Shown here one piece after another: positions 29,586 to 40,560 of a DNA stretch of 64,000 nt. The notes under the pieces were generated by a model, which worked only from the letters and a program-made list of their open reading frames with translations, was not told the DNA's origin and did no database searches. The DNA is from Globisporangium splendens. Its lineage: Eukaryota > Oomycota > Peronosporomycetes > Pythiales > Pythiaceae. Position 1 is the stretch's first letter. Each line of letters starts with the position of its first letter. The DNA lies in assembly GCA_006386115.1 (NCBI GenBank), contig VFIW01000074.1, positions 204,201-268,200 on the forward strand, read 5' to 3'. The translations under genes were made by a program, and so were the position numbers.

Positions 29586-31642
29586 TCCTGTCTCCTGTAT
29601 ACTGCGTGCCTGTGTGCCGAGCGCAAGACCAGAGCCTCCTCTCAAATGCAGCAAGTCAACAAGTTCGATTTTTTCTTGTCCTTGCTGTTGTCGACGGCAA
29701 GCGACGGACGCGAATGCGCTGCTGACTAGTTTGGCCGAAGCTCTCGTATTACTGTATCGGATCGCAAGCGCCTATGGTACAGAGTCATCAGGTCCGCCAT
29801 CTGCTCGCGCGGCACGCCGCCCGCCTCTACATGGCCACCACTTTGTGGATCCCCATCACTTCCCGACACCGAAGATAAATTACTTCCCGCCAACGTCAGA
29901 GGGGAACGTCTTTAGATTACCTGTTAACAGCAACTTGGCGCGTCAAGTCCGATCTCATTTTGTGCCGCAGCAAAACTCGATGGCGCACGCACATGCAGAA
30001 GACCAAAACATCAAGGCTTTTACATTTGCTATCCTAAGATATACCACTTGGCAGAGTGCGGTCAAGGCGCGTAAAGATTGGCAAGAGTTATTGCAGAACT
30101 CTGCCATGCGGACGAACAAGATGGACGTCTTGCCCGTCCTTACGCGATTCAGCTGTACAACGTATGAGGAACGCAAGCGCCAGCTGCGCCACGCACCAAA
30201 CAGATACGCGGTGACGCAATTGATTAGCTAAGTTTGCACCTGCTGGCAGTCTGTCGGCTTTCCATTCAGCAAAACAAAAAGTCTTAGCATCCATCGGCAG
30301 GACAACGCGAAAGCTGCAATTGCTGTCATAGTGCCAACACAGGCAAGAGCACAAAGGCATGCAGAGTAATGATTAGTCCAAGCAAGATAAGAAACGCACC
30401 CAGGTCCTGTCTTTTGTGAGTTCACGGGACAGACAGAGCACTGAAAGGACGCGAGCGGGTTCACGAGCCTTTACGCGCCGCTACGTGTCTGTTCAACAAA
30501 AGAAAATCGGCGCAACACAGCAACAAAGCAACCCAATCAAAACAGCGAGAACACGACAGGCACTGTTGCTTATGTTGATGAGGTGAATGGAGAGGGTAGT
30601 GATTGAGGACAGGCGAGCGTAGTAAACAAGTGGCAACTCAACGATTCTTGTCTGACGATCCTGTCAAGCCGACTATTTGTGGCTGGTATGAAATAGGAGA
30701 GGCTTTTGAGAGCACCGTATTTCTTTAGCAGCAGACTCGGTTCAAAAACCTTCTTCATTTCAATAACCTTGTGATCAAAATGGGTAGGTTTTACAGGGTT
30801 TTATCCAGTTTTGCTGGATGCTCGGGAACCACACTAAAGCATAGATCATGCTCTATGAGAGGAAACTGTCGCATTCCTCTTTCATTGCCATTTTACAAAA
30901 GCACAACCAAAGCAATAGCAAAAGCAATCACGTTCACTTTTGTTTGATCCTCCGACTCAAAATGCACGCCTTCTCACCAAACTCAAGTAAACTACCACCA
31001 AATTCCTGCCTAGTGTCAACTAACACCATCAGCTTCACTCGTTAAAAATATCGATCTCTTCCTCAACTGAGAAATACGGGTGCTCGTCCTGTGCTACCAA
31101 TCTTTTTCGCTGTCAGATCTCATCGTCCTTTACAACTAGGAAATCACTCCATTGAAATGCTCGCTGTCTGGTTGGCTGTGGCAACTGCGTCCTTTATAAC
31201 TGCAGTCCAGTGTGACGAAAGAAGCACGGTAAAATAACGAGACCAGTGAAAATGACCACAATCACGGTGGGATTTCACTCGGCAAATCTGACTCCTTCTG
31301 ATGGATTGCTTGACAGAGCGCGAACCACTCTCTGTGCTGAAGGTACTCACTACCTGGCGTGCTGCAAAACAAGCTGCAGCAAAAGAACGACAGACTTCTT
31401 AAACAGCACTCAGCAACCACGCCAGCAGTTTGAATTGAGAATGCAAAAATTGCATACAACATGCATGCCAGGAGGTCTTTTGTGCACCCACAAATGTGGA
31501 GTTTGGCAATTGTTACTTCACACGAGGTGAACCATGTTGTTGGTTTGACCTTCACTCTGACCCTCGTTATAGTGTGATGCCACTCTTTTGCATGTCTTTG
31601 AATTTGGTGTGGACGGGTCACGAACCAGTCACTCGAGCCATT
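29586..31642. other. 2.1 kb without supported gene
   Basis: This is the divergent upstream region of the PL3-like and Trf4-like genes. The only long frame (29296-30231 plus) is the antisense of PL3 exon 1 continued by chance and shows no domain. Low-complexity A-rich patches occur around 30890-31030. No RNA gene was recognised. Confidence 0.6.
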
Positions 31643-33289
31643 ATGAAGCACAAAAATGGGAATGCGAACGGCGGCCGCCACTCTTCTCTGCACGCGCGTG
31701 CATCTGGCGACGCTATCGCAGCCGCCGCCGGCGCCAACTGGAAGTCGTCGGCCGTGGTGACGCACGCGCGCAAGACGCACAAGCTCCCGCACGCGTCCAA
31801 GAAGGTGAGCGGCGGCCAACGAGCGGCAGGCACGCGCCACGCACACGTCATCACGGCCAGTCCCAAAAAGAAGCACAAGCAGCAGCTACGGCGGCAGCAG
31901 AGCTTCAAGAGAGGTCACCACGCGTTTCCTCGTAATAGGAAGGATGTCGGCAGAACTGCACCATCGTCTGATGAGGAGGATGTTGATGCAAGAGCCCCGT
32001 CTGCAGTTGCCGATAGCCTCGATGCGGAGATCGAAGCGTTTGTGCGGTTCGTATCGCTCTCGGCGACGGAGAAAGCGGTGCGCACCACGATGTTTAATGA
32101 CATGAAAGCGCTCATCTGCGGGACGTTCGCGAACGCGACGGTGCAGTTGTACGGCTCGTCGAGCAATGGTCTCGACACGTTTCGCAGCGACATGGACATC
32201 ACCGTGGGCAACATCACGCTGAGCGACTCGCTGCGCTCCGACGTCCATCATGCAATGACAGACAACCAGGAGGTTGAAAATGAGAAGGAAGGTAGTGACC
32301 AGGATGAGAGTGACTACGAAGACGAGCGCTATCCATCGGCTGCACCTGCTGTCGAACCAGTGCATGACGTGAGGTCGGAGATCAAGGCTGAAGACGAAGA
32401 GGAGACGTCATTCTCGCTCAATATCGCAATGCCTGGCTCCTCCTCGTCTGCATCTCCGTCTCGGTTATCTGACGCATTCTTTGGATACGGCTCCAACCAG
32501 ACTGCGTCCTCCTCGTCTGTGGCAAAGTCGCCATGGAACCCGACGCTGCGCCGCAAGAAGATCCGCGTGTTACGCGCGTTGCAGTACCTTCTAAATGTCA
32601 AGCGGCCGCAGTACCACGTCAAGTGTTTGCAGAAGGCCAAGATCCCGATCCTCATGGTGTTTGACCCCGAGTCGCAGCTGAATATGGACATTGGCATCAA
32701 CCGCGAGTCGTTTGCGTCGAGCGACCATGGGAAGACGACGTCGCTCGTGATCGTGCTGCAGCAGGTGCTCGGGAAGTCGTTTATGCTGCTGGTGACGTTC
32801 CTGAAGGAGTTTTTGCACCAGTTTGAGCTCGACAAACCTTTTACAGGAGGGCTGGGAAGCTTCCGATTGTACATCATGGTCGCGTCGTTGTTTCCACTGG
32901 AAAAGAAGGGCAATCTGTATGTACAAGTCGTACGCAGCTCCAGGGAACCTCCTCCTTCGGTCTCGACGCTCCTGCTCGTATTCCTGGAGCGGTTCGGGAA
33001 CAAGAAGAATCCAAACTACTTCCACAACCAGACGGTGCTGACGCTCCCGCTGTTCGGCGCCGACAGCACCGTCGAGTTTTCCAGCGTCTTCCGCATCAAC
33101 GATTGCGTGGACTCGTTCGCCATGGCGCACGATGTTCTGATCAAGACCAAGTCGCTCGGATCGATTCTGTTTGAAGAGAAACTAGCCGACGAGCGCCAGC
33201 AAGCGCGGGAACTCGCAACAGCGACAATCCAAACTCAGAAAGCTTCAGCGGTCTCACGGGGCGGCAATGGCGCTCGACGAAAGCAATGA
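31643..33289 (+). CDS. Trf4/PAPD5-type non-canonical poly(A) polymerase or nucleotidyltransferase
   Basis: A single exon of 548 aa. The N-terminal 120 residues are basic and low-complexity (KKKHKQQLRRQQ), suggesting nuclear or RNA-binding use. The nucleotidyltransferase motif GSSSNGLDTFRSDMDITV at about 170-187 supplies two catalytic Asp. An acidic and serine-rich insert of about 120 residues (EKEGSDQDESDYEDE and onward) follows. The third Asp appears in ILMVFDPESQLNMDIGIN at about 345. Downstream is a PAP-associated type helical region (TSLVIVLQQVLGKSFMLLV..FLHQFEL). The family adds short A or U tails to RNAs, often for exosome decay in TRAMP-like complexes. The frame opens at 31496, but the ATG at 31643 begins the basic tail and is preferred. 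It converges on the ADAT1 gene with only 21 bp between stops. Confidence 0.83.
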   Translation: MKHKNGNANGGRHSSLHARASGDAIAAAAGANWKSSAVVTHARKTHKLPHASKKVSGGQRAAGTRHAHVITASPKKKHKQQLRRQQSFKRGHHAFPRNRKDVGRTAPSSDEEDVDARAPSAVADSLDAEIEAFVRFVSLSATEKAVRTTMFNDMKALICGTFANATVQLYGSSSNGLDTFRSDMDITVGNITLSDSLRSDVHHAMTDNQEVENEKEGSDQDESDYEDERYPSAAPAVEPVHDVRSEIKAEDEEETSFSLNIAMPGSSSSASPSRLSDAFFGYGSNQTASSSSVAKSPWNPTLRRKKIRVLRALQYLLNVKRPQYHVKCLQKAKIPILMVFDPESQLNMDIGINRESFASSDHGKTTSLVIVLQQVLGKSFMLLVTFLKEFLHQFELDKPFTGGLGSFRLYIMVASLFPLEKKGNLYVQVVRSSREPPPSVSTLLLVFLERFGNKKNPNYFHNQTVLTLPLFGADSTVEFSSVFRINDCVDSFAMAHDVLIKTKSLGSILFEEKLADERQQARELATATIQTQKASAVSRGGNGARRKQ

Positions 33290-33310
33290 GGTGAGATATA
33301 GACTCTTATA

Positions 33311-34930
33311 TTATATGGAAAACTGTTTGAATGTGCATGGGACGCCTACCCAGCCTTTGATCGCCTTCAAAAACTCCTGGCGCCGTTCTCGGATGCGGTC
33401 GATGGCTTCGTTGCTGCTGTCTCCATTGCATGGTGATGATGTGCTGCTACTAGCAGCAATGGGGATCGTGTCCTTGACCTCTACATAGGAGAGAAAGTGA
33501 GATGGCGTTGCTCCTGCTTCTGCATCGTCGGCTGTCGTCTCCATGGCGAGAATGTGACAGAATGCGAGGAAGAACGTCCACTTGGCTACGCGCGACGCCA
33601 CGCGCTGCGTCTCGATGTCGGTCATCTTTGAGAGCTTCTTTGCGCCTTGCTTCAGTCCCGTCGCGCTTATGAGCACCTCGACGTCTTGCGCCTGAATGAA
33701 CTTCTTCAACAGCATTGCTAGTCGCATGTGGTGCTGCGTGTCAGCACCAGCAATTACACGAGATGATTCGTAAAGTGTCTCGCTTGCAATGGTGCTGTTC
33801 CAGTGGACCATGTGCGTCGACCAATTGAGCGCAAGACTCGACGGAACTTTTCGTATCCTGTCTGCTGCTGCGGAAGTCTTCTTGTGCGGAAACTCGCGCG
33901 CGACGATGTGCAGTGTACATGTTGGCAACAGCACGTCCTTCTTATCTGCTGAGCGCTGCTGAAGCCACGAGCTTCCCTTGAATCGGCCGTAGATCGCGCG
34001 CTCCAATGCTTGGTGCTGCGCAGCAATGGACACGGACGCGTCGTCGCGGCTCACGATAATCGAGTGCAGGAAGAGCGGCTCGTACCATTGCAGCAGCAGT
34101 GTGCCTTGGATCCCAACTGCATTCCACTTGGCGAGTTTGTCCGAGCAGCTCATCGACAGCGTCTGCTTGTCAGGCGGTAGATCGGAGCGACCGGACTTGA
34201 CGCGCGCGATGCCGACCATCTGGTCGAAGCGCTTCTCCGGCGGTTGCTGGGCACAGTTACTCGTACTATTGGTAGTAAGCTCATCGCTGTGTTTGCGCTT
34301 GGCTTTTGCACCAGTGAGACGGAAGGCGCTGCGCTCGTGCACGTCCTCTGCCACGGCACCATTAGCTGCTGCTTCCATCGCACCCTGTTGTGAGGCATCC
34401 GCATTGCGCTCCACGCGCTGCTTGACGAGCTCGTCGACGATATCGTTGCGCAGTTGGTAGATCGCACCATCTCCGCATGGAGCCTCGCTGATATAGAGAT
34501 GCAGCGTGTGCTGCGACTTGAGCACCAGTCGGTGGGTCGTCGGGTGGCGCTCAAACAGCGACGTTGACGGCGGTTCTTCCTCCTTGTCTCGCGCTGCAGT
34601 CCACACAAGCGCCTCTGTGTACAGGAAGCGCAGCAGCGCCCGCCTTGCGAGGATCTCGGCGTGGCAGTCGTTCACCACGAGGCCGCGCATGTCGAGATCG
34701 CGTCGTCCGAGGCATTTCGTGCCGGTGGCGCATGCCAAGACGCGGAACGCGGACTCTTCTTCGGCAGCAGGAGGAGGCTGAGCCTCGTCCCGTGTGGTGT
34801 GCACGACGACGCCCGCGACCACCGTCCAGTCCGTGCGCGGATGCTTCTTCTGGCACACGGCGGACGCCTGGAACCAGCGCAGCACGGCGTCCGCGACGCC
34901 ATCAGCCACGCTTCCAGCCATTTTGTCCAT
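33311..34930 (-). CDS. ADAT1-like tRNA-specific adenosine deaminase
   Basis: A single exon of 539 aa starting MDKMAGSVADGVADAVLRW. The adenosine-deaminase (ADAR/ADAT1) domain fills the protein. DCHAEILARRALLRFLY holds the zinc-binding His and proton-shuttle Glu, EAPCGDGAIYQL the first Cys, and LSMSCSDKLAKWNAVGIQG the second Cys. SGRSDLPPDKQT is also typical. The enzyme converts adenosine 37 of tRNA-Ala to inosine. A nonconserved hydrophilic insert lies at about 185-250. The frame extends 13 codons upstream from a GTG, so the first ATG (34930) is taken. The C-terminal 60 residues beyond the domain are Ser-rich. Confidence 0.9.
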   Translation of the reverse strand: MDKMAGSVADGVADAVLRWFQASAVCQKKHPRTDWTVVAGVVVHTTRDEAQPPPAAEEESAFRVLACATGTKCLGRRDLDMRGLVVNDCHAEILARRALLRFLYTEALVWTAARDKEEEPPSTSLFERHPTTHRLVLKSQHTLHLYISEAPCGDGAIYQLRNDIVDELVKQRVERNADASQQGAMEAAANGAVAEDVHERSAFRLTGAKAKRKHSDELTTNSTSNCAQQPPEKRFDQMVGIARVKSGRSDLPPDKQTLSMSCSDKLAKWNAVGIQGTLLLQWYEPLFLHSIIVSRDDASVSIAAQHQALERAIYGRFKGSSWLQQRSADKKDVLLPTCTLHIVAREFPHKKTSAAADRIRKVPSSLALNWSTHMVHWNSTIASETLYESSRVIAGADTQHHMRLAMLLKKFIQAQDVEVLISATGLKQGAKKLSKMTDIETQRVASRVAKWTFFLAFCHILAMETTADDAEAGATPSHFLSYVEVKDTIPIAASSSTSSPCNGDSSNEAIDRIRERRQEFLKAIKGWVGVPCTFKQFSI

Positions 34931-35104
34931 TTTAGTGTCGATCTGACGGTTGCATCTTGCATCCTTCACAATCGCTTCACTTTAGTGGCATTCAGCAATA
35001 AATAGTACCACACAAATTGATCAGTCTCTCTATTTTTATAAGAACGGAATTTGTTGTCACACGACATGGAAGAGCTGCAGACACATGATCACCCTGCGGT
35101 GCAT

Positions 35105-36043
35105 TTATACGGTGTAAATGTCAATCGTAGCACTGCTGGTGCCTTCCGACGCCGCGTCCTGCTGCTCCCTCTTGGCGTGGTCCTCGCGCGTCTCGAGGAA
35201 AAGCAGCGGCGTCATCCCCAACAAGCACCCGATCGTGACGCCAATGGAACTCCCCACCACCTTGGCCCACCGCGTTTGCTTCAGCATCAGCTACTCACGC
35301 ACACATGTGACAATACGAAAAGTAAGCAAGACATAAAGATGCATCACGACTACAAAATACGAAGCATTCGAACAAACACGCACCTGTTCGGGGGTGAGCA
35401 CGGGCGTAGGAAGTCCCAGACGCGCGCACAGGTCTTCCACGACATTGCCCAGACCCAGACCAGCAATGTCCGAGATGGTGTTGCCGATGCCCGCTGCAGC
35501 CATGGACGAAATCCCCAGCGACACGCCGAGAGTCAAATCGATGTAGTCTCCCGCGAGAATCATAATCGCATTGTCCACGAACCCAAAGCCGATAAACGGT
35601 AGTCCATACTGCAACGCCACGTACTTGAGCTCCTGGTACGAAACAGTCGCACGTTCAGGTGATGACGTGGCTGCTATGATAGAAGCAGCAGCGTTCTGTG
35701 CCGTCCCGTCTACATGCGACGAAGAGGCTGCAGCTGCTGCCTCGGTTCCAGCAGCCGCAGTGAAGCGCTGGCGTAGTTGCACAGAGCTCAGCGCTTTCGA
35801 CAGATTGCGCGCACACGACGGGGATATCAGCGTGCTCAGGCGCTCAAGCGCATCCGGTTCCTTGAGTGCAGCTTCCAGCTCGCGCAAGAGCGCAGCGTTC
35901 TCCGAAGGGTTGGTCGGGCCAGGGCGGTACCCTCGGCAAAGCAGAAGCTGCGCGCGCGACCCAGAGAGCCACGCAGCTCTGTGTGGTGCATGCGCGCTGA
36001 GGCTTCTTGAACGCGCAGCAGTGTGAAGCACGGCGCGACGCAT
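35105..36043 (-). CDS. TMEM65-like mitochondrial inner-membrane protein
   Basis: Two exons (35384-36043, 35105-35290; 93 bp intron gtgcgt...gagtag, phase 0) give 281 aa. The N-terminus is Arg/Ser/Ala-rich without acidic residues for about 40 positions, as expected of a mitochondrial presequence. The TMEM65 core follows: GLPFIGFGFVDNAIMILAGDYID, SLGISSMAAAGIGNTISDIAGLGLG, then after the intron WAKVVGSSIGVTIGCLLGMTPLLF. These are three membrane-spanning Gly-rich segments. Animal TMEM65 regulates mitochondrial Na/Ca exchange; the oomycete role is inferred only. An Ala-rich low-complexity stretch lies at about 95-125. It is divergent from the ribose-5-phosphate isomerase gene, with 392 bp between the two start codons. 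Confidence 0.85.
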
Positions 36044-36184
36044 TCCTCTGGTCTTTCGGTGTGGAGGGAGGGTGCTGAAGTTGTCCGACTGGCTGATGCG
36101 TTCTACTATTCGCTCCAGGTGCGTCGACTAAGGGAAGGAGCGGAGGGAACGATGATGATGAACCTGGGTGAAGAGCGGACGGGA

Positions 36185-36213
36185 GGATCCGCTCCGACCT
36201 CATCAGCGGATCC
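36185..36213. other. Short inverted repeat in a divergent promoter region
   Basis: The arms ggatccgct (36185-36193) and agcggatcc (36205-36213) flank 11 bp between the TMEM65-like and isomerase genes. The rest of 36044-36435 has no other recognisable signal. Confidence 0.5.
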
Positions 36214-36435
36214 GCTCTCTGTTACAAACACACAAATGTAACTTACATGTAAACTACATTGTTCATAAAAGACGGCATTTTGAGCGTTGTTTTAGGGTCG
36301 CAATCACGAGCGACGAATTGCAATTTGATGACGGTTGGCGAGCGAATTAGTGGCGATTTATTTCTTGAGCTTCTTCAGCGCAAACAGCAAGCGGCAGCAT
36401 CACCACTCACAGATCAGATCACTAGACGCAACAAC

Positions 36436-37395
36436 ATGAGTGGCATTGAAGACGCCAAGCGCACGGTGCGTGCATGTGCTGCATGCGTCCTCTGTATGCG
36501 CGCAATGGTGCGCAGACTGTTGCTAACAAATGGCTGATTGCTTGTGTGGTCTGCAGGCCGCACGCCAAGCAGTGGACGAGTACGTCAAGGACGGCTTCAT
36601 CGTCGGCGTCGGCAGCGGCTCCACCGTCGTGTACGCTGCGGAGCGCCTCGGTGAGCTCGTCCAGCAGCAGAAGCTCAACATCAAGTGCATCCCCACTTCG
36701 TTCCAGTCCAAGCAGGTGCCTATGATTTAGGTGCTCGGTGCTGCTGCTGCTGGTGGTTGCGGTGCTAACTGGTCTCTTGTTCAATTGCGCGCGTGCAGCT
36801 CATCGCGCAGCACAAGTTGGTGCTAACGAGTCTGGATGAGAACCCGGTGATCGACGTGACGATCGACGGCGCGGACGAAGTGGACCTGCAGCTCAACTGC
36901 ATCAAGGGTGGCGGTGCGTGCCAGCTGCAGGAGAAGATCGTCGCGCACGCGGCCAAGAAGTTCGTGGTCATCGCCGACTACCGCAAGGAGTCGTCGCAGC
37001 TCGGCGAGCAGTGGGTGCAGGGCGTGCCGATCGAGGTGATCCCGATGGCGTACGTGCCGCTCATGAACAAGCTGAAGGAGTTCGGCGGCGTCCCGGTGCT
37101 GCGCATGGCCAAGAACAAGGCGGGACCCGTGGTCACGGACAACGGCAACTTTGTCCTCGACGTCAACGTGAGTGTTGCGCATTGACCATTGCAACTTGGT
37201 TTTGGTCTTTTATAAGCTCACTCGTGATGTGCTTCTCTTGTCTAGTTTGGATTGATTGACAATGCGCAGGCGCTGAACGACCGCATCAAGCTGCTGCCGG
37301 GCGTCGTTGAGGTCGGATTGTTCTGCGGTATGGCGGAAAAAGCCTTTTTCGGCCAGGCTGACGGCTCCTTCACTACGCGCGTGGCGTCGCAGTAG
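36436..37395 (+). CDS. rpiA: Ribose-5-phosphate isomerase A
   Basis: Four exons (36436-36465, 36557-36715, 36799-37167, 37246-37395) encode 235 aa; the introns are gtgcgt...ctgcag, gtgcct...gtgcag and gtgagt...gtctag, all in phase 0. The family motifs are present in order: [33 protein letters not shown] (catalytic Asp region), [24 protein letters not shown], and [15 protein letters not shown] with ending FFGQADGS. It interconverts ribose-5-phosphate and ribulose-5-phosphate in the non-oxidative pentose phosphate pathway, in the cytosol since no targeting peptide is visible. The first exon is only ten codons, which makes automated models likely to miss it. Confidence 0.93.
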
Positions 37396-37591
37396 CCTGC
37401 ATTTGCATGGGTTACGCTAACCCATTATGCAGTATACACACACGCAGTGAATATGAGTAAGCACAGCAGCAACAAAGGACGCGCATGTATTCTGTTGCTG
37501 TTCAAGATTAAGTTGTTTTCTATAGGGATGGAACTAGGCATAGGTTGGCTTTCTTTTCGTTTCTACCGGTAATCATATCAAAGGAGGGAAC

Positions 37592-39178
37592 TCACATGTT
37601 CTGCTGCTGGAAAAAGTTCTCCAGACGCACTTGGCGCAGCACGTCGTAGTGGCCGTCGGCGTCCACGGCCGTGCGCACTTGGCGCGAGTCCAGTGTCCCA
37701 TCTGGATAGCGGTGCGCATAGAAGCAGCTCGTGCCAAAGGGGCACGTGCCCTGGCCCTCGTTGAAGTGTCGGCACGGGATACCCGACAGGTTCTTGCGGT
37801 ACGTCTCGATGAGCACCTTCTTCCGCTCGGGCGACGTGACCATGCGACTCGACGGGATAATGAAATGCGTCTCGACGCGGCACACGGGGCACTGGCGCAC
37901 CATCTGCTTCGGCTGGTCCGTGTTGCCACGCCAGTTGCGCACGCACGTCAGGCAGAACGCGTGGTTGCACCCCGAGAGCAGCCCAAAGCGCTCCTCCTTC
38001 TGCAGAATGTTGTCGTAGCAGATGTTGCACTCGAGGTCCATGGACTCCTGCAGCTCGCGTCCCATCTCCACCATGTCTTGCTCCGTTTCCACGTCTTCGT
38101 TTAGCGCGTGCATGTAGAAACACGAGTCGCCATACCGACAGAGTCCCTGAAGGAAAAACGTACACGTTTTTCTATTCGAATACATAGAAAACGAAACAAT
38201 CGACAATGAGCAACACGCAATTGATAAGCGCATTCCTCTGCAAAGAATGAAACACTTACGGTTTTGCGGCCGGCTCAAAGTCCTCGTCGAAGAAAAAGCC
38301 GTCGTCCACGATCGGCGCGTTCTTCTTGGCGACCTCGCTGTACGAGGGTTTGTTGCGCGCCGGTGGAGCCGCGTCACGATCAGGAACAAACTCGCCAGGA
38401 GCGCCGTAGTAGAATAATTCTACGCATCAAGCACAATAGCAGTAGTCAATCGGTTATTGTAATTGCGCATGTGCATATTCAAGGTCTCCCACTGCGTACC
38501 TTCTTCTTTCGTGAGGAAATCGCTCATGTGCTGCTCCGACAGGTCTTCGGTCGATCTGTTAGGTGGATTTGTCCACGCAGCTGCCTTCTCTTCGTGCTCA
38601 TCGTCGCCTTCCGCTGCTTCATTCGCTGGTTTTGGCTTTGGGTTCAAAACGTGCATCTTGACGGTGCTAACGGGCTTCTTCTTTGGCTTCGGCTGCTCCG
38701 TTTGATGCAAGTACGGACACTTGTCGCCCGCCGTGCATTCATTGTTTTTGAAGAATTTGCATGGCACGCGGTACGATCCAGGCGTGATCGTCTTTTCGCC
38801 TGTGCTCGCGTTCACTCTCGTCGATGAAACCTGCGCACTGTCGTCCGGACTGTGAGAAAACTTGCACTCACGACCTAGACGCATGCGCATGCACAACAAC
38901 AACAACGCAACGCTTAGTTCTCAGCAGCCAGCGCCACCATGGATACACCCAATACACACAAACAACGAGCAAAACCTACCAGCTTTGCATGCGTTCTGCA
39001 GGAAAAACTTGCACGGGAGCGGACTCACAGCGAGGTCTTCGCGCGGCGCGTGGTAGAAACTGCAGTTGGCGCCATTGCGGCACTTGCCGAGCGCGAAGAA
39101 CGAGCACGGCGTCCTGCTGCTGCCGGGCGACGCCGACGCAGCTTTGGACTCGGCTGAGCGCACGGAGGAAGGCGGCAT
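37592..39178 (-). CDS. Makorin-type RING and CCCH zinc-finger E3 ubiquitin ligase
   Basis: Four exons on the minus strand (38980-39178, 38500-38874, 38260-38419, 37592-38171) give 437 aa. Order: CCCH finger 1 (CSFFALGKCRNGANCSFYH); finger 2 split by intron 1 (CKFFLQNAC then CKFSH); finger 3 (CKFFKNNECTAGDKCPYLH); an acidic linker; finger 4 (CTFFLQGLCRYGDSCFYMH); a makorin-type Cys/His segment; a C3HC4 RING (CNICYDNI, GCNHAFCLTC, CPVCR); and finger 5 (CRHFNEGQGTCPFGTSCFYAH). This is the makorin layout: RNA binding coupled to ubiquitin ligation. The intron choices restore finger 2 and finger 4 exactly, which supports them. The ATG at 39178 is preferred over an in-frame one at 39241. It is convergent with the isomerase gene, 196 bp apart. 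Confidence 0.9.
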
Positions 39179-39433
39179 CCTGAGGACAATTCGGCAAATG
39201 TGCGAGCAGGTGGCAATGCAATGTGGCGCGAACCTACCCAAGTGTGTTGTCCACCAAGATGTTCGAAAATGCTCTGGTTGGATATAAATACGTATTTATG
39301 TGTTATTTTAACGAGTGATGCTGCAGGAAACGAAAAAACGAACGTCACCGCAGAGAATGTTCCATGTGAGTTTCTTTCCATGCCAAAACAGGGTACTTCA
39401 TTCCTCTTGTTCATACTGAAAGCAAGATGTTGG

Positions 39434-40560
39434 TCAATGGGGAATCTCAGCACCCAGGTCGCCCCACATCTTGCTGGCGAACATGTCTTTGCCCTTGACC
39501 ATGCGCGTCATCATGTCGCCCACGACGCCGCCACCGGGATCCAGCGGCAGGATCAGCGCCTCCACGGCCACCTTGGGCTTGCCGTGCACCGTGGCCACGA
39601 GCTCGTGGGCGACGTGCTTGCCCTGCTCGCCCGTCCAGTAGCCGAGCTTCGGCGTCGCGTGGTTGCTCGTGTCGCCAGTGCGAATATGTGGTGGAACTTG
39701 TCGCTGTCGAGTTGCAGACAGTCGTTGACCTTGATGAAGCCGTGGTCCGTGAGCAGCGAGGTGTCCATGTCGCCCACGAGCTCGCTCACAGGGTGGAAGC
39801 CGCCACAGAGCAGCTGGATGTCGGACTCGATCTCCGTGCCCTTGGTGGTCTTTAAGGTGCGCTTCTCGAAGCAGTTGCCTCTAAGCCGCTCCTCGAGGCG
39901 CTCGCCCAGGATCACCTTGATCTTCAGCTTGGCGAGCGCGGCATGGAGCAGGCGGTGGAATTTCTCGCGCAGATCGTTACCTGCGATCAACTTGTCGCGC
40001 GATTCCAGGATCGTCACGGATTTGCTTGGGTACTTGGACGCGATGTCGCCTGCGACTTCGCAGCCGACAGCGCCACCCCCCACGATGAGGATCTTGTCGG
40101 CATTTTCGATCCGCTGGTGCACTTCCTTCAGCTTGGCTTCCGTGGTGGTGCGCGCATAGTCCTTGCCGTCTGGCTTGATGGGGACCGTGTACGTGCTGCC
40201 CGTGGCGATCACGAGGTAGTCGAACTGCAGCGTCTCGACCTCGCTGCCCTCGCGGTCGTCGGCGCCGATCTTGCGGAAGTGCACTTCGTTTGTGTCCGCC
40301 TTGATCTGTGTCACGACGGCGCGCACGATCTTGACGAATGTGGACGCGGCCATGGGGATCGCGTTGTCGTACGGGATGAAGAGCTTGGGCACGAACGTCT
40401 CGTCGACGTACGCGCGCGGTGTGGCGATGACGTGGTAGAAGAAGGCGCTCTTCTCGAGCAGCACGACCTCGGTGTTGTCGGCGGCCTTGAGCTGTTGGGC
40501 GAGCGTCTGCGCGCAGTTGATGCCGGCCGAGCCGCCGCCGATGATCACGATGCGCGGCAT
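39434..40560 (-). pseudogene. Third AIFM2/FSP1-like oxidoreductase, single-base frameshift
   Basis: The frame starting MPRIVIIGGGSAGIN is clearly related to the palindrome genes, with roughly 60% similar residues (for example PRAYVDETFVPKLFIPYDNA and ILIVGGGAVGCEVAGDI). At about 39675, within the block that reads ALGDASSHATPKL in the palindrome genes, one base of a short C run (G run on the coding strand) is missing. The frame shifts, and the remaining homologous C-terminus (to a TGA at 39434-39436) is read in another frame. The break could be a real recent mutation or an assembly error; the rest looks fully conserved, so sequencing error is plausible. Expected length if unbroken is about 375 aa. 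No upstream core promoter was recognised. Confidence 0.85.

Noticed and set aside
29296..30231. 311-codon plus-strand frame
   Set aside because: Its first part is antisense to PL3 exons with homopolymer Leu runs from the Asn repeat, and the remainder has no domain.
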